From positions 70,607-134,606 of the forward strand of contig CAJUPO010000006.1 in the NCBI GenBank assembly GCA_910588145.1: a DNA stretch of 64,000 bases. Reading direction: 5' to 3'. Positions 41,713 through 50,816 of this stretch are shown piece after piece; position 1 is the stretch's first letter; the number at the start of each line of letters is the position of its first letter. The stretch is from an uncultured Oscillospiraceae bacterium (GTDB lineage Bacteria > Bacillota > Clostridia > Oscillospirales > Ruminococcaceae). Both the position numbers and the translations under genes were made by a program. The notes under the pieces were generated by a model. The model was not told where the DNA came from. It worked only from the letters and a program-made list of their open reading frames with translations, and made no database searches.

Positions 41713-44310
41713 ATGAATGCACAGAAATTTACACAAAAGTCATTGGAATCAATTCAGGCTGCTCAGGATATGGCTATAGAGTATCAGAATAATGCCATTG
41801 AACAGGCACATCTCCTATACGCCCTGCTGAATCAGGAGAACGGACTTATTCCCCAGCTTATGACAAAAATGAATGTTGACAGCCAGGCGCTTTCAAATTC
41901 AGTACTGCAAAAAATTTCAGCCATGCCTAAGGTTTCCGGAAGCGGACGCCAAAGCGGAACAGTTTATATTTCCCAAAGTGCTGACAAAACTTTGATTGAA
42001 GCTGAAAAAACAGCTAAAAACATGAAGGACGAGTATGTTTCAGTCGAGCATATCTTTTTATCACTGACAGAAACATCAGATACGGATATAAAAGAAATAT
42101 TCAGAGCATTTTCTATCGACAAAAATAAATTCCTCACTGTACTTATGGAAGTTCGGGGAAATACAAAAGTAACAAATCAAAATCCTGAAGAAACCTATGA
42201 CGTACTTGCTAAATACGGACAAGAGCTCGTAGAGCTTGCTAAAAATAATAAGCTTGATCCCGTTATAGGCAGAGACAGCGAAATTAGAAACGTAGTACGT
42301 ATTCTTTCAAGAAAAACCAAAAACAACCCAGTTTTAATCGGAGAACCCGGTGTGGGCAAAACCGCCATTGCAGAAGGTCTTGCCCTTAGAATTGTAGCCG
42401 GAGATGTTCCGGACAGTCTTAAGGACAGAAAAATCTTTTCCCTTGATCTGGGCGCCCTGGTAGCAGGTGCAAAATACAGAGGTGAGTTTGAAGAACGTCT
42501 GAAGGCAGTTTTGTCAGAAATTAAAAAGAGTGAGGGCAGAATCATACTCTTTATTGACGAGCTTCACACCATAGTAGGCGCAGGAAAAACTGACGGAGCA
42601 ATGGACGCCGGAAATCTTCTGAAGCCTATGCTCGCAAGAGGCGAACTGCATTGTATTGGCGCTACAACTCTAAATGAATACAGACAGTATATTGAAAAAG
42701 ACGCTGCTCTTGAAAGACGTTTTCAGCCTGTTATGGTAAATGAACCCACAGTTGAAGATACAATTTCCATTTTAAGAGGATTAAAAGAGCGTTATGAGGT
42801 GTTTCATGGTGTTAAAATCCACGATCAGGCGCTAATTGCCGCCGCTTCCCTTTCCGACCGATATATAAGTGACAGGTTTCTTCCGGACAAGGCGATTGAT
42901 CTTATTGATGAAGCTTGTGCAATGATAAGAACAGAGATTGATTCTATGCCTACAGAGCTTGATGAAATATCAAGGAAAATTATTCAGCATGAAATTGAGG
43001 AAGCAGCACTAAAAAAAGAAAATGATAATATCTCTAAAGAACACCTCTTGGAAGTGCAGAAAGAACTTGCAGAAATGCGAAGTAACTTTAACGAAATGAA
43101 AGCTAAATGGGAAAATGAAAAAAATGCAATTACAAAGGTTCAAAAGCTAAGAGAAGATATTGAAAAGGTAAACGGCGATATAGCCAAGGCTGAACGTGAA
43201 TATGACCTAAACAAAGCTGCTGAACTTAAATACGGAAAACTGCCTCAGTTAACTCGTGAACTTGAGGATGAGGAAAAAATAGCTGAAAAAGCTAAAAACA
43301 GCGATTCCCTTTTACGTGACAAGGTAACTGATGAAGAAATTGCCAAAATAATATGCCGCTGGACTGGTATTCCGGTTTCAAAACTTATGGAGGGCGAACG
43401 TGAAAAACTGCTGAACCTTGAAAATATTCTTCACAAAAGAGTTATCGGACAAAATGAGGCAGTTGAAAAAGTAAGTGAAGCTATATTACGTTCCCGTGCC
43501 GGAATACAAGACCCTGACAGACCAATTGGTTCATTTCTTTTTCTCGGACCTACCGGCGTTGGAAAAACTGAGCTTGCAAAGGCTCTCTCCGAATCGCTTT
43601 TCGACGACGAACACAATATTGTAAGAATCGATATGAGTGAATACATGGAAAAATTCAGCGTCAGCCGTCTTATAGGAGCTCCTCCCGGATATGTGGGATA
43701 TGAAGAAGGCGGACAGCTTACAGAAGCCGTAAGAAGAAAGCCTTATTCAGTTGTTCTTCTTGATGAGGTCGAAAAGGCTCATCCTGATGTATTCAACATT
43801 CTTCTTCAGATTCTTGACGACGGACGTATTACAGATTCTCAGGGCAGAACAGTTGACTTTAAAAACACTATAATTATTCTGACTTCAAATCTCGGTTCGT
43901 CCTATATTCTGGACGGAATAAATGAACACGGAGAAATTACGGACCAGGCAAGAAAACAAGTTGATACACTTTTAAAACAACAGTTCAGACCCGAATTTCT
44001 TAACCGACTTGATGAAATCATTTTCTATAAGCCCCTGTCTAAAGAGGAAATATTCAGCATAGTAGATTTAATGCTGGATGACCTTAGAAATAGACTTAAG
44101 GATAAGCAAATAAGTATTTCTGTTACAGACAGCGCTAAGGATTATATAATTGAGAATGGTTATGACCCAAACTACGGAGCACGTCCTTTAAGACGTTTTC
44201 TGCAAAGAAAAGCTGAAACTCTGATTGCCAAAAAGATTATTGCCGGCAATATAATGCCTGGTACAACGCTTGTACTTGATTTTAACGGCAACGAACTGAT
44301 TATTGAATAA
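41713..44310 (+). CDS. clpB: ATP-dependent disaggregase ClpB
   Basis: 865-residue Hsp100 chaperone that works with DnaK/DnaJ to solubilise protein aggregates. N-domain (about 1-145), first AAA+ domain with Walker A GEPGVGKTA and Walker B FIDELHTI, the coiled-coil M-domain (about 405-520, EAALKKENDNISKEHLLEVQKE) that distinguishes ClpB from ClpC, second AAA+ domain with GPTGVGKTE, VVLLDEVEKAH and the arginine finger region RPEFLNRLDEIIFYKPL, then the C-terminal domain. Follows the RHH gene in an operon; strong terminator behind. Confidence 0.96.
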   Translation: MNAQKFTQKSLESIQAAQDMAIEYQNNAIEQAHLLYALLNQENGLIPQLMTKMNVDSQALSNSVLQKISAMPKVSGSGRQSGTVYISQSADKTLIEAEKTAKNMKDEYVSVEHIFLSLTETSDTDIKEIFRAFSIDKNKFLTVLMEVRGNTKVTNQNPEETYDVLAKYGQELVELAKNNKLDPVIGRDSEIRNVVRILSRKTKNNPVLIGEPGVGKTAIAEGLALRIVAGDVPDSLKDRKIFSLDLGALVAGAKYRGEFEERLKAVLSEIKKSEGRIILFIDELHTIVGAGKTDGAMDAGNLLKPMLARGELHCIGATTLNEYRQYIEKDAALERRFQPVMVNEPTVEDTISILRGLKERYEVFHGVKIHDQALIAAASLSDRYISDRFLPDKAIDLIDEACAMIRTEIDSMPTELDEISRKIIQHEIEEAALKKENDNISKEHLLEVQKELAEMRSNFNEMKAKWENEKNAITKVQKLREDIEKVNGDIAKAEREYDLNKAAELKYGKLPQLTRELEDEEKIAEKAKNSDSLLRDKVTDEEIAKIICRWTGIPVSKLMEGEREKLLNLENILHKRVIGQNEAVEKVSEAILRSRAGIQDPDRPIGSFLFLGPTGVGKTELAKALSESLFDDEHNIVRIDMSEYMEKFSVSRLIGAPPGYVGYEEGGQLTEAVRRKPYSVVLLDEVEKAHPDVFNILLQILDDGRITDSQGRTVDFKNTIIILTSNLGSSYILDGINEHGEITDQARKQVDTLLKQQFRPEFLNRLDEIIFYKPLSKEEIFSIVDLMLDDLRNRLKDKQISISVTDSAKDYIIENGYDPNYGARPLRRFLQRKAETLIAKKIIAGNIMPGTTLVLDFNGNELIIE

Positions 44311-44323
44311 AGCATACTAAAAA

Positions 44324-44361
44324 ATACCCGGAAAGATTTTTCTTTCCGGGTATTTTTTTAT
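44324..44361 (+). terminator. Intrinsic terminator after clpB
   Basis: ATACCCGGAAAG - ATTTTT - CTTTCCGGGTAT (12-bp perfect stem) followed by TTTTTT. Confidence 0.95.
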
Positions 44362-44529
44362 AAGAAAAGTTTCATTTGTTAATTTAAACAAAAAATCAAT
44401 CTATTTTAATGCAAAAAGTAGAATAATAAATAAAAATCAAAAAAAATGTCAGGTATAGGCTTCTTAGTTTGTTATATTTATTGAGAAATCATAAATTTAG
44501 TACCCAAAAAAACTTAATTTTGTATTTAA

Positions 44530-44558
44530 ACACAATTTATTGCCGGCATAAATTGTGT
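44530..44558. promoter_or_regulatory. 29-base palindrome, candidate operator
   Basis: ACACAATTTA, T-TGCCGGCA centre, TAAATTGTGT: 10-bp perfect arms around a GC-rich palindromic core. The right arm overlaps the TTGTGT -35 box of the promoter for the lipoprotein/ABC operon. Confidence 0.6.
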
Positions 44559-44581
44559 CAGATAAATAACAAATATACAAT
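44553..44581 (+). promoter_or_regulatory. Promoter of the lipoprotein/ABC exporter operon
   Basis: TTGTGT (44553-44558), 17 bases, TACAAT (44576-44581), 51 bases before the first start codon; overlaps the palindrome at 44530-44558. Confidence 0.5.
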
Positions 44582-44632
44582 AGCTTTGTTCAGAAAGGAT
44601 TTTGGTTATCCATATACAGAAAGTGTGATTAT

Positions 44633-45850
44633 ATGAAAAAAATGATATTAATATTTACTCTGATTCTAACATTTGCTGTAAACGGCTGTGCTGCTGTACC
44701 CGACGAAGTAAAGAAGGATATAAAAAATTATCATGATGAAAATAATAATATTGATCCCAAAAATTTTAAATTTACATATATTAATACTTCTGATTTAAAA
44801 GATTCATCTCAAAATGCTCTTGAGAAAAACTACAAGCAATTTAATATTTCTCAAAACATAGAGTTTACGTCTTTTCCGGAAGAAATTAATCAAATGGAAT
44901 TTAAATATACAGATAATTTTGAAGAAAACTATATTGATATTCTGAAAATGTTTTTTACACAACAGGAATTAAATTCACAGGAAATAAATTTAAGCACCTC
45001 TAAATCAGGATCTAAGTCATACAGTTTTTTTAATGAAAATAACAGGGTATATGGCTGCGTCAGTGATAATGGATTTGTTTCCATGCTTAAACCTGATGCA
45101 TTTGACATTTCATTTTCATATAATGAGCCTAATATAAAAATATATCACGCAGACCGTAATGAAGACCTCAGTGATACATATCAGCTAAAAAACGGCAGCT
45201 GCTCTGTTAAGGATGCCGTTGATTATATAAATAATTGGTTTGAAATCAATTATAAAAAAATCGCACCTGATTATGATTACAGAGTAAAAACAGTCATAGT
45301 CAGAAAACATGAAAACTATTATTTGTTTGAAATTCACACAGAAATTATTTATCGAGGTATTCCGCTTGATAATTTATCTATGGAAGCAGAAACGGACGAA
45401 GAAAATCTTCTAATGCATATGATTTATACTTCAAATAATATAACAATTCAAATGCTCAATGTTAATCAGATAGATTCATTTACCAATGGAACAGGAATTT
45501 TACAGCCTGTAAAAGCTGAAAAAATTGAAGAATGCATATCCTTAGAAAGCGCTTTGAAGTTCTGCGAAACAACATTTACAGACTTCAGGAACATTACAAT
45601 TTCTGATATCGGTATTAAATATACCACATCTCCTGATTACGATTATATTAACGACCAGGAACCATATGCTCCGGGAATATCAGTCGCATCTCGACCCGTT
45701 TGGGAATTTATTATTGACGTAAATCCATCGGAATTTTTAAGAGAAGAAGAAATTAATACCTATGGCGAGGTCAGGAAGTATATATACATTGACATTTTAA
45801 CCGGAGAATTACACTATAATTTGGATGTGGTTTTGCAGGGAATGGGGTGA
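44633..45850 (+). CDS. Predicted lipoprotein of unknown function
   Basis: 405 residues. Lipoprotein-type signal (MKKMILIFTLILTFAVNGCA) with a lipobox-like VNGC whose cysteine would be acylated; the Asn at -2 is unusual. The mature part is acidic and Asn/Tyr rich without recognisable domains (for example YHDENNNIDPKNFKF, VKTVIVRKHENYYLFEIHTE, a region resembling a YycH/two-repeat architecture only loosely). First gene of an operon with two membrane proteins and an ABC ATPase; a possible extracytoplasmic adaptor or immunity protein. Operator-like palindrome upstream. Confidence 0.7.
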   Translation: MKKMILIFTLILTFAVNGCAAVPDEVKKDIKNYHDENNNIDPKNFKFTYINTSDLKDSSQNALEKNYKQFNISQNIEFTSFPEEINQMEFKYTDNFEENYIDILKMFFTQQELNSQEINLSTSKSGSKSYSFFNENNRVYGCVSDNGFVSMLKPDAFDISFSYNEPNIKIYHADRNEDLSDTYQLKNGSCSVKDAVDYINNWFEINYKKIAPDYDYRVKTVIVRKHENYYLFEIHTEIIYRGIPLDNLSMEAETDEENLLMHMIYTSNNITIQMLNVNQIDSFTNGTGILQPVKAEKIEECISLESALKFCETTFTDFRNITISDIGIKYTTSPDYDYINDQEPYAPGISVASRPVWEFIIDVNPSEFLREEEINTYGEVRKYIYIDILTGELHYNLDVVLQGMG

Positions 45851-46665
45851 TAAATTTGAAAAAAGCTTTCAGAAATATAATATCTGATCTTAACAAATCC
45901 ATAGTCTGCACCGGATTTATTATATGTATTATAATAACTTTTTTTCTGTGCTTTACATCTATAATCTACATAGATCCAAACACTGGACAAGAATGCTCAG
46001 TAATTGAGATATTAACTAATAAAAAAAATTTCCGGCATATTCAATTTGAAGCTGAAAGCGTCCTGAAAACCTCAGTTAACGATTATTTAACAATCTTTCT
46101 TCCCGTTTTGTCATCACTTCCGTTTGCAGCTTTTTTCTGTTCGGAAAGATCAAGCGGATATATAAGATATAACATTATCAGAACCAGCAGAACTTCATAC
46201 TGCTTTTCAAAATTTATTTCTGCTTTGGTAAGCGGAGGTCTTTCTGTAATGCTGGGTTTTGTAATATATGGAATTACCATTTACTTTATTTTTCCGTCTG
46301 ATAATTCAACAATTATCGGCTTTATTAAATCAGCTGCCGGAATGTCTTTATACGGCGCTGTTTCTGTTTTGCCTGCATTTATTTTATCTTCATTTATAAG
46401 AAATAAATACATAGTTTGCTGTATGCCGTTTATAATCATGCATTTTTACTATACCGTTATGACAAAAATAAAGGATTATTTAATTTTTTCCGATAACTCA
46501 AATGTTATATTTAAAATGCAGTTTTTATATCCGAACAACATCAGGAATATATTTGAAACAGAAAGTGACAGAATGATAATAATCGTTTTTTATACGCTTA
46601 TTACAGCAGCGTCATTAATATTATTTATTGCTATTATGAACAGGAGGCTTGATTATGGGGAATAG
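45847..46665 (+). CDS. ABC-2-type membrane protein (permease 1)
   Basis: 272 residues with about six membrane helices (TGFIICIIITFFLCFTSI, TIFLPVLSSLPFAAFFC, ISALVSGGLSVMLGFVIYG, SLYGAVSVLPAFILSSF, IIIVFYTLITAASLILFIAIM). The motif between helices 2 and 3 (CSERSSGYIRYNIIRTSRTSYCFSKF) is like the cytoplasmic coupling loop of ABC-2 exporters. It begins at GTG 45847 in a GTGA overlap with the lipoprotein gene, or at a TTG at 45856. Next gene overlaps its stop. Confidence 0.72.
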   Translation: MINLKKAFRNIISDLNKSIVCTGFIICIIITFFLCFTSIIYIDPNTGQECSVIEILTNKKNFRHIQFEAESVLKTSVNDYLTIFLPVLSSLPFAAFFCSERSSGYIRYNIIRTSRTSYCFSKFISALVSGGLSVMLGFVIYGITIYFIFPSDNSTIIGFIKSAAGMSLYGAVSVLPAFILSSFIRNKYIVCCMPFIIMHFYYTVMTKIKDYLIFSDNSNVIFKMQFLYPNNIRNIFETESDRMIIIVFYTLITAASLILFIAIMNRRLDYGE

Positions 46666-47524
46666 AATCTCTTTTATCAGATCATGGAGAATAGCCTGTA
46701 TAGAATACTACAAATGGATTATCAATCCGAGAATGATAATTGCTGCTGCTATGATAATCTTTATATGGAATTTTGCTGTTTTTCCTTTAATTGATATCAG
46801 TAAGGAAATGAATAGTCCATTGAATTTTCTTGAGCCGTTCATAGCAATTCTTAATTCCAGAGTTTTATGCCTTGTAACGCCGTCAGTATTTTTATTCCTT
46901 ATTTCTGACTATCCACGTTTAGATAGAAACAGCCTTTTTTCAATTCACAGAATAAAAAGAACGGAATGGGTTTTAGGACAGTTTATTTTTTTCATTCTTT
47001 CAGCATTTACATATTTAATCAGTATTTTTATTTTCTCAATAATAATAAATTTACATAATTCTTTTCTGGCAAACGGCTGGAGTTTGGTAATCACAAGATA
47101 TACCACATACTATCCGGAAAAAGCATTAAGCTTTGCAGGTAAACTGATAACCAAAGAGCTTTATAATCAAATTTCTCCCTATGAAGCCGCCATTACCGGA
47201 TTTTTTCTTGTTCTTATGTATATGGTACTGCTATCTATGATACTTCTTTTCTTCCATATATTAAATTTGAAAAAAGCCGGTATTGCTTCCGCAGTAAGCA
47301 TAATAGCAGCCGGAAGCGCTCTCGGTATATTTAAATCTCCTGGTATGTGGTGCTTTCCTATGGCACATACAATGATATATCTGCATTATACTCAGTATCT
47401 GAAACAAACGATAATGAAGCTTCAAAGTTCATTTTTGTATTTTCTTATTATAATTGCAATTTTATTGTTTATCTGCTTATTTTCAGTAAAATATACAAAC
47501 TTTCTAAATAATGATAATGAGTAA
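46655..47524 (+). CDS. ABC-2-type membrane protein (permease 2)
   Basis: 289 residues, about six membrane helices (MIIAAAMIIFIWNFAVFPLID, CLVTPSVFLFLIS, FIFFILSAFTYLISIFIFSI, AITGFFLVLMYMVLLSMILLFFHIL, YFLIIIAILLFICLFSV). SRLDRNSLFSIHRIKRTEW corresponds to the coupling-loop region of the partner. The start at 46655 (MGNRISF) has AGGAGG 7 bases upstream and overlaps the end of permease 1 by 11 bases. Probably a heterodimeric exporter with the gene before it and the ATPase after it. Confidence 0.72.
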   Translation: MGNRISFIRSWRIACIEYYKWIINPRMIIAAAMIIFIWNFAVFPLIDISKEMNSPLNFLEPFIAILNSRVLCLVTPSVFLFLISDYPRLDRNSLFSIHRIKRTEWVLGQFIFFILSAFTYLISIFIFSIIINLHNSFLANGWSLVITRYTTYYPEKALSFAGKLITKELYNQISPYEAAITGFFLVLMYMVLLSMILLFFHILNLKKAGIASAVSIIAAGSALGIFKSPGMWCFPMAHTMIYLHYTQYLKQTIMKLQSSFLYFLIIIAILLFICLFSVKYTNFLNNDNE

Positions 47525-47535
47525 AGGAGAAGCTT

Positions 47536-48180
47536 ATGAATAAAACAATACAAATAAAAGATCTTTCACTGATCATAAAAAAACACCAAATACTAAGATC
47601 CGTTTCAATAGAATTTGAAAGCGGTAAAATTCATGGACTTATCGGAAGAAATGGCAGCGGTAAAACTATGCTGATGAAATGTATATGCGGTTTTGTCAGA
47701 CCCACTGAAGGCGAAGTATTTGTCAATAACAAGAAAATAGGGAAAGACTGTGATTTCCCCGATAATATTGGAATAATTATAGAATCCCCCGGGTTTATTC
47801 CATATTACTCAGGATATAAAAATTTAAAGCTTTTGGCAAATCTTAATAAAAGGATCAGTTCGGAACAAATCATACAGTCAATGAAAAATGTCGGACTTGA
47901 TCCTGATTTAAAGCTTCATGTCAGTAAATACAGCCTGGGCATGCGCCAAAGACTCGGACTTGCACAAGCCATCATGGAAGACCCGAATTTTCTCATTCTT
48001 GACGAACCTATGAACGGACTGGATAAAGACGGTATTGCGGATATGCGAAAATATCTTCATAACTTTAAAGAACAGGGAAAAACTATTATAATTGCCTCTC
48101 ATTCAACGGAAGATATTGAAATGCTTTGCGACACAGTATGTGAAATGGACAAAGGCATTTTGACTGTTGTGAGAAAATAA
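47536..48180 (+). CDS. ABC transporter ATP-binding protein
   Basis: 214 residues, shorter than usual but complete: Walker A GLIGRNGSGKTMLMK (residues about 36-50), signature YSLGMRQRLGLAQAIM (variant of LSGGQ: SLGMR), Walker B FLILDEPMNGLD and switch histidine in IIASHSTED. Closest in style to ATPases of ABC-2 exporters for peptides or antibiotics. AAGGAG at 7 bases. Last gene of the exporter operon. Confidence 0.9.
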   Translation: MNKTIQIKDLSLIIKKHQILRSVSIEFESGKIHGLIGRNGSGKTMLMKCICGFVRPTEGEVFVNNKKIGKDCDFPDNIGIIIESPGFIPYYSGYKNLKLLANLNKRISSEQIIQSMKNVGLDPDLKLHVSKYSLGMRQRLGLAQAIMEDPNFLILDEPMNGLDKDGIADMRKYLHNFKEQGKTIIIASHSTEDIEMLCDTVCEMDKGILTVVRK

Positions 48181-48237
48181 AGATTATCCCCTCACCTGTT
48201 ATTCTGTAAATGCATAGACTGTAAAGGGGGATGCTTG

Positions 48238-48456
48238 ATGATAATGTGTGCAACTATATTGAATGTTAACCGCAATAATTTATTAGTACGTGATAATGCA
48301 ACATCTCAGGAAGTGATTGTCCATACTTCCTGTACATGCAATTTTCATGTTAACGAAAGAATCAATATTGTATATAACGGAAGAATGACTATGAGTCTGC
48401 CGCCGCAGATAAGTGCAATCAGAATAATAAGACTGCCTTTTAATATGTGCTTATAA
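48238..48456 (+). CDS. Small conserved-looking protein of unknown function
   Basis: 72 residues: MIMCATILNVNRNNLLVRDNATSQEVIV with an alternating hydrophobic pattern and IRLPFNMCL end, suggesting a small beta-barrel or OB-like fold. ATG at 48238 has GGGGG 7 bases upstream; the SD can pair with ATCCCCT at 48186-48192, which would hide it. Not recognised as a named family. Follows the exporter operon after 57 bases. Confidence 0.55.
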   Translation: MIMCATILNVNRNNLLVRDNATSQEVIVHTSCTCNFHVNERINIVYNGRMTMSLPPQISAIRIIRLPFNMCL

Positions 48457-48462
48457 AACAAA

Positions 48463-48490
48463 AATACCGCACATAAAGTGCGGTATTTAC
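48463..48490. terminator. Bidirectional intrinsic terminator
   Basis: AATACCGCAC - ATAAA - GTGCGGTATT, 10-bp perfect stem, with A/T tracts on both sides. Ends the plus-strand small gene and the minus-strand groESL operon. Confidence 0.9.
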
Positions 48491-48511
48491 ATTTACATAA
48501 ATTACGGCTAA

Positions 48512-50140
48512 TTAATAGCCCATTCCCATTCCACCCTGAGGCATTGCAGGTTCTGCAGCCGGTGCAGGAATATCTGCTACAAGGCTTTCTGTTGTAAGAA
48601 CCATGGACGCAACAGAAGCTGCATTCTGAAGCGCTGAACGTGTAACCTTTGTAGGGTCAACAATACCAGCAGAAATCATATCAGCATATGTTTCTGTATA
48701 TGCGTCAAATCCATATCCTACCTTATCTGAACGCTTAATATTTTCAATAATCACACTGCCCTCAAGACCTGCGTTAAGAGCAATCTGTCTTACAGGCTCT
48801 TCAAGCGCTCTGAGAACGATTGCCGCACCTGTTTTTTCATCTCCCTCAAGTTCAGGGATAAGCTTTTCAACAGCTGGAATTGCATTGATAAGAGCTGTAC
48901 CGCCTCCGGCTACAATACCCTCTTCAACGGCAGCCTTAGTAGCTGCAAGAGCATCCTCAATTCTAAGCTTCTTTTCTTTCATTTCAATTTCAGTAGCAGC
49001 GCCTACCTTGATAACAGCAACACCGCCTGAAAGCTTTGCAAGTCTTTCCTGAAGCTTTTCTCTGTCAAAATCAGATGTTGTTGTTTCTATCTGAGCCTTA
49101 ATCTGTGCAACTCTTGCCTTAATAGCGTCAGAATCGCCCATACCGTCAACAATAATTGTATTTTCTTTCTGAATAACAACCTGTCTTGCACGTCCGAGCT
49201 GTTCAATTGAAGTTTCCTTAAGATCAAGACCGAGTTCTTCTGAGATAACTTCACCGCCTGTAAGAGTTGCAATATCCTTGAGCATTTCCTTACGTCTGTC
49301 GCCGAATCCCGGAGCCTTAACAGCCGCACACTTGAAAGTACCCCTCAGATTGTTGAGTATAAGTGTTGTAAGAGCCTCTCCCTCAATATCCTCAGCAATT
49401 ATTACAAGCTTCTTGCCGGACTGAACAAGCTGTTCGAGAAGCGGCAGAATTTCCTGAATTGAAGAAATCTTTTTATCTGTAATAAGAACAAACGGATCGT
49501 CATAAACTGCTTCCATCTTTTCTGTATCAGTAACCATATAAGGTGAGATATAGCCTCTGTCAAACTGCATTCCCTCAACAACTTCGCTGTATGTTTCAGC
49601 AGTTTTGCTTTCTTCTATAGTAATAACGCCGTCAGCTGTAACCTTTTCCATTGCTTCAGCAATAAGAGCACCGACAGTTTCACTTGCTGAAGAAACTGTT
49701 GCAACTCTTGCAATATCAGCTGAGCCTTCAACCTTTTTAGAATTAGAAATTACTGTTTCAACAGCAGTATCAACAGCCTTAGCCATACCCTTTCTTACAA
49801 TCATAGGATTAGCGCCTGCTGCAATATTCTTCATTCCCTCACGAATCATAGCCTGTGCAAGAAGAGTTGCTGTTGTAGTACCGTCACCGGCAGCGTCGTT
49901 AGTCTTTGTAGCGACTTCCTTAAGCATCTGAGCTCCCATGTTTTCAAATGCATCTTCAAGTTCTATTTCCTTAGCAATAGTAACGCCGTCATTTGTAATA
50001 AGCGGTGAACCGAATTTCTTGTCAAGAACCACATTTCTGCCCTTTGGACCAAGTGTTATCTTAACTGTATCAGCAAGCTTATCAATACCTGCCTGAAGAG
50101 CTTTTCTTGCTTCTTCTCCGTATTTAATATCCTTTGCCAT
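48512..50140 (-). CDS. groEL: Chaperonin GroEL (Hsp60)
   Basis: 542-residue chaperonin. N-terminal MAKDIKYGEEARKALQAGIDKLADTVKITLGPKGRNVVLDK, the ATP-binding GDGTTTATLL, the hinge region and the flexible Gly-Gly-Met tail (QGGMGMGY). The start MAKDIKYG at 50140 follows AAGGAG at 10 bases; in-frame TTG/ATG codons upstream do not fit the family. Second gene of the groES-groEL operon controlled by CIRCE. Confidence 0.97.
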   Translation of the reverse strand: MAKDIKYGEEARKALQAGIDKLADTVKITLGPKGRNVVLDKKFGSPLITNDGVTIAKEIELEDAFENMGAQMLKEVATKTNDAAGDGTTTATLLAQAMIREGMKNIAAGANPMIVRKGMAKAVDTAVETVISNSKKVEGSADIARVATVSSASETVGALIAEAMEKVTADGVITIEESKTAETYSEVVEGMQFDRGYISPYMVTDTEKMEAVYDDPFVLITDKKISSIQEILPLLEQLVQSGKKLVIIAEDIEGEALTTLILNNLRGTFKCAAVKAPGFGDRRKEMLKDIATLTGGEVISEELGLDLKETSIEQLGRARQVVIQKENTIIVDGMGDSDAIKARVAQIKAQIETTTSDFDREKLQERLAKLSGGVAVIKVGAATEIEMKEKKLRIEDALAATKAAVEEGIVAGGGTALINAIPAVEKLIPELEGDEKTGAAIVLRALEEPVRQIALNAGLEGSVIIENIKRSDKVGYGFDAYTETYADMISAGIVDPTKVTRSALQNAASVASMVLTTESLVADIPAPAAEPAMPQGGMGMGY

Positions 50141-50172
50141 AATCATCAATCTCCTTTTTTGTAAGATTTAAT

Positions 50173-50457
50173 TTATTCAACAATTGCCAGTACATCGGAC
50201 TGGCGGAGGATTGTGTATTCCACATCGTCAACCTTAACTTCTGTTCCCGCATATTTGCTAAGCAGAACCTTATCTCCAACATTAAGATACATCTCTACTT
50301 TTTCTCCGTCAACAATACCGCCGGGACCAACGGCAACAACTTCAGCAACCTGTGGTTTTTCCTTAGAAGCTGCTGCAAGAATAAGACCGCTTTTAGTTGT
50401 CTCTTCTGCTTCTGTCATCTTAATAACGACTCTGTCTGCCAATGGTTTGATAGTCAT
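50173..50457 (-). CDS. groES: Co-chaperonin GroES (Hsp10)
   Basis: 94-residue lid of the chaperonin chamber. Standard MTIKPLADRVVIKMTEAEETTKSGLILAAASKEKPQ, mobile-loop, and C-terminal SDVLAIVE are complete. First gene of the CIRCE-controlled operon, 32 bases ahead of groEL. Strong AGGAGG site. Confidence 0.97.
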   Translation of the reverse strand: MTIKPLADRVVIKMTEAEETTKSGLILAAASKEKPQVAEVVAVGPGGIVDGEKVEMYLNVGDKVLLSKYAGTEVKVDDVEYTILRQSDVLAIVE

Positions 50458-50498
50458 ATTTATTCCTCCTAAAAATTTTTAGTCTTAAAAGTATGTTT

Positions 50499-50525
50499 TT
50501 AGCACTCATAATCGTTGAGTGCTAA
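50499..50525 (-). promoter_or_regulatory. CIRCE operator (HrcA binding site)
   Basis: TTAGCACTC - 9 bases - GAGTGCTAA, a perfect CIRCE. HrcA binding here represses groESL, released by heat or misfolded protein. Lies downstream of the promoter. Confidence 0.95.
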
Positions 50526-50530
50526 TTAAT

Positions 50531-50558
50531 ATTTTACCAACTTTTCAGGAAAAATCAA
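50531..50558 (-). promoter_or_regulatory. Promoter of groESL
   Basis: Minus strand TTGATT (50553-50558), 16 bases, TAAAAT (50531-50536), just upstream of CIRCE. Confidence 0.65.
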
Positions 50559-50750
50559 GTAATAATCATACAATAAAATTTTTTTTGTATCAATAAACAA
50601 ATACGTCTTATATTAAACCATAATCAATGTTTATTATGCACAGTCAAGAAATTTTTTCTATTCTAAAGTATAGTTAAACCAATTTTAAATGTTAATATTT
50701 ATGTAATAGTTTATTCATAATTTCCTCTATCAACATTTACAAAAATATTG

Positions 50751-50756
50751 TATAAT
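50751..50756 (+). promoter_or_regulatory. -10 box of the response-regulator operon
   Basis: TATAAT at 50751 with no good -35. The 359-base groES/regulator gap also holds CIRCE, the groESL promoter and the inverted repeat at 50765-50795. Confidence 0.4.
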
Positions 50757-50764
50757 AAAACTAA

Positions 50765-50795
50765 GTGTAAAATTGTATATTAAACAATTTTACAC
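50765..50795. promoter_or_regulatory. Perfect 12-bp inverted repeat in the response-regulator leader
   Basis: GTGTAAAATTGT - ATATTAA - ACAATTTTACAC lies just after the -10 box. It could be an operator or a transcript hairpin; 22 bases separate it from the start codon. Confidence 0.55.
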
Positions 50796-50816
50796 AATAT
50801 ATTGAAGGAGAGTAAA

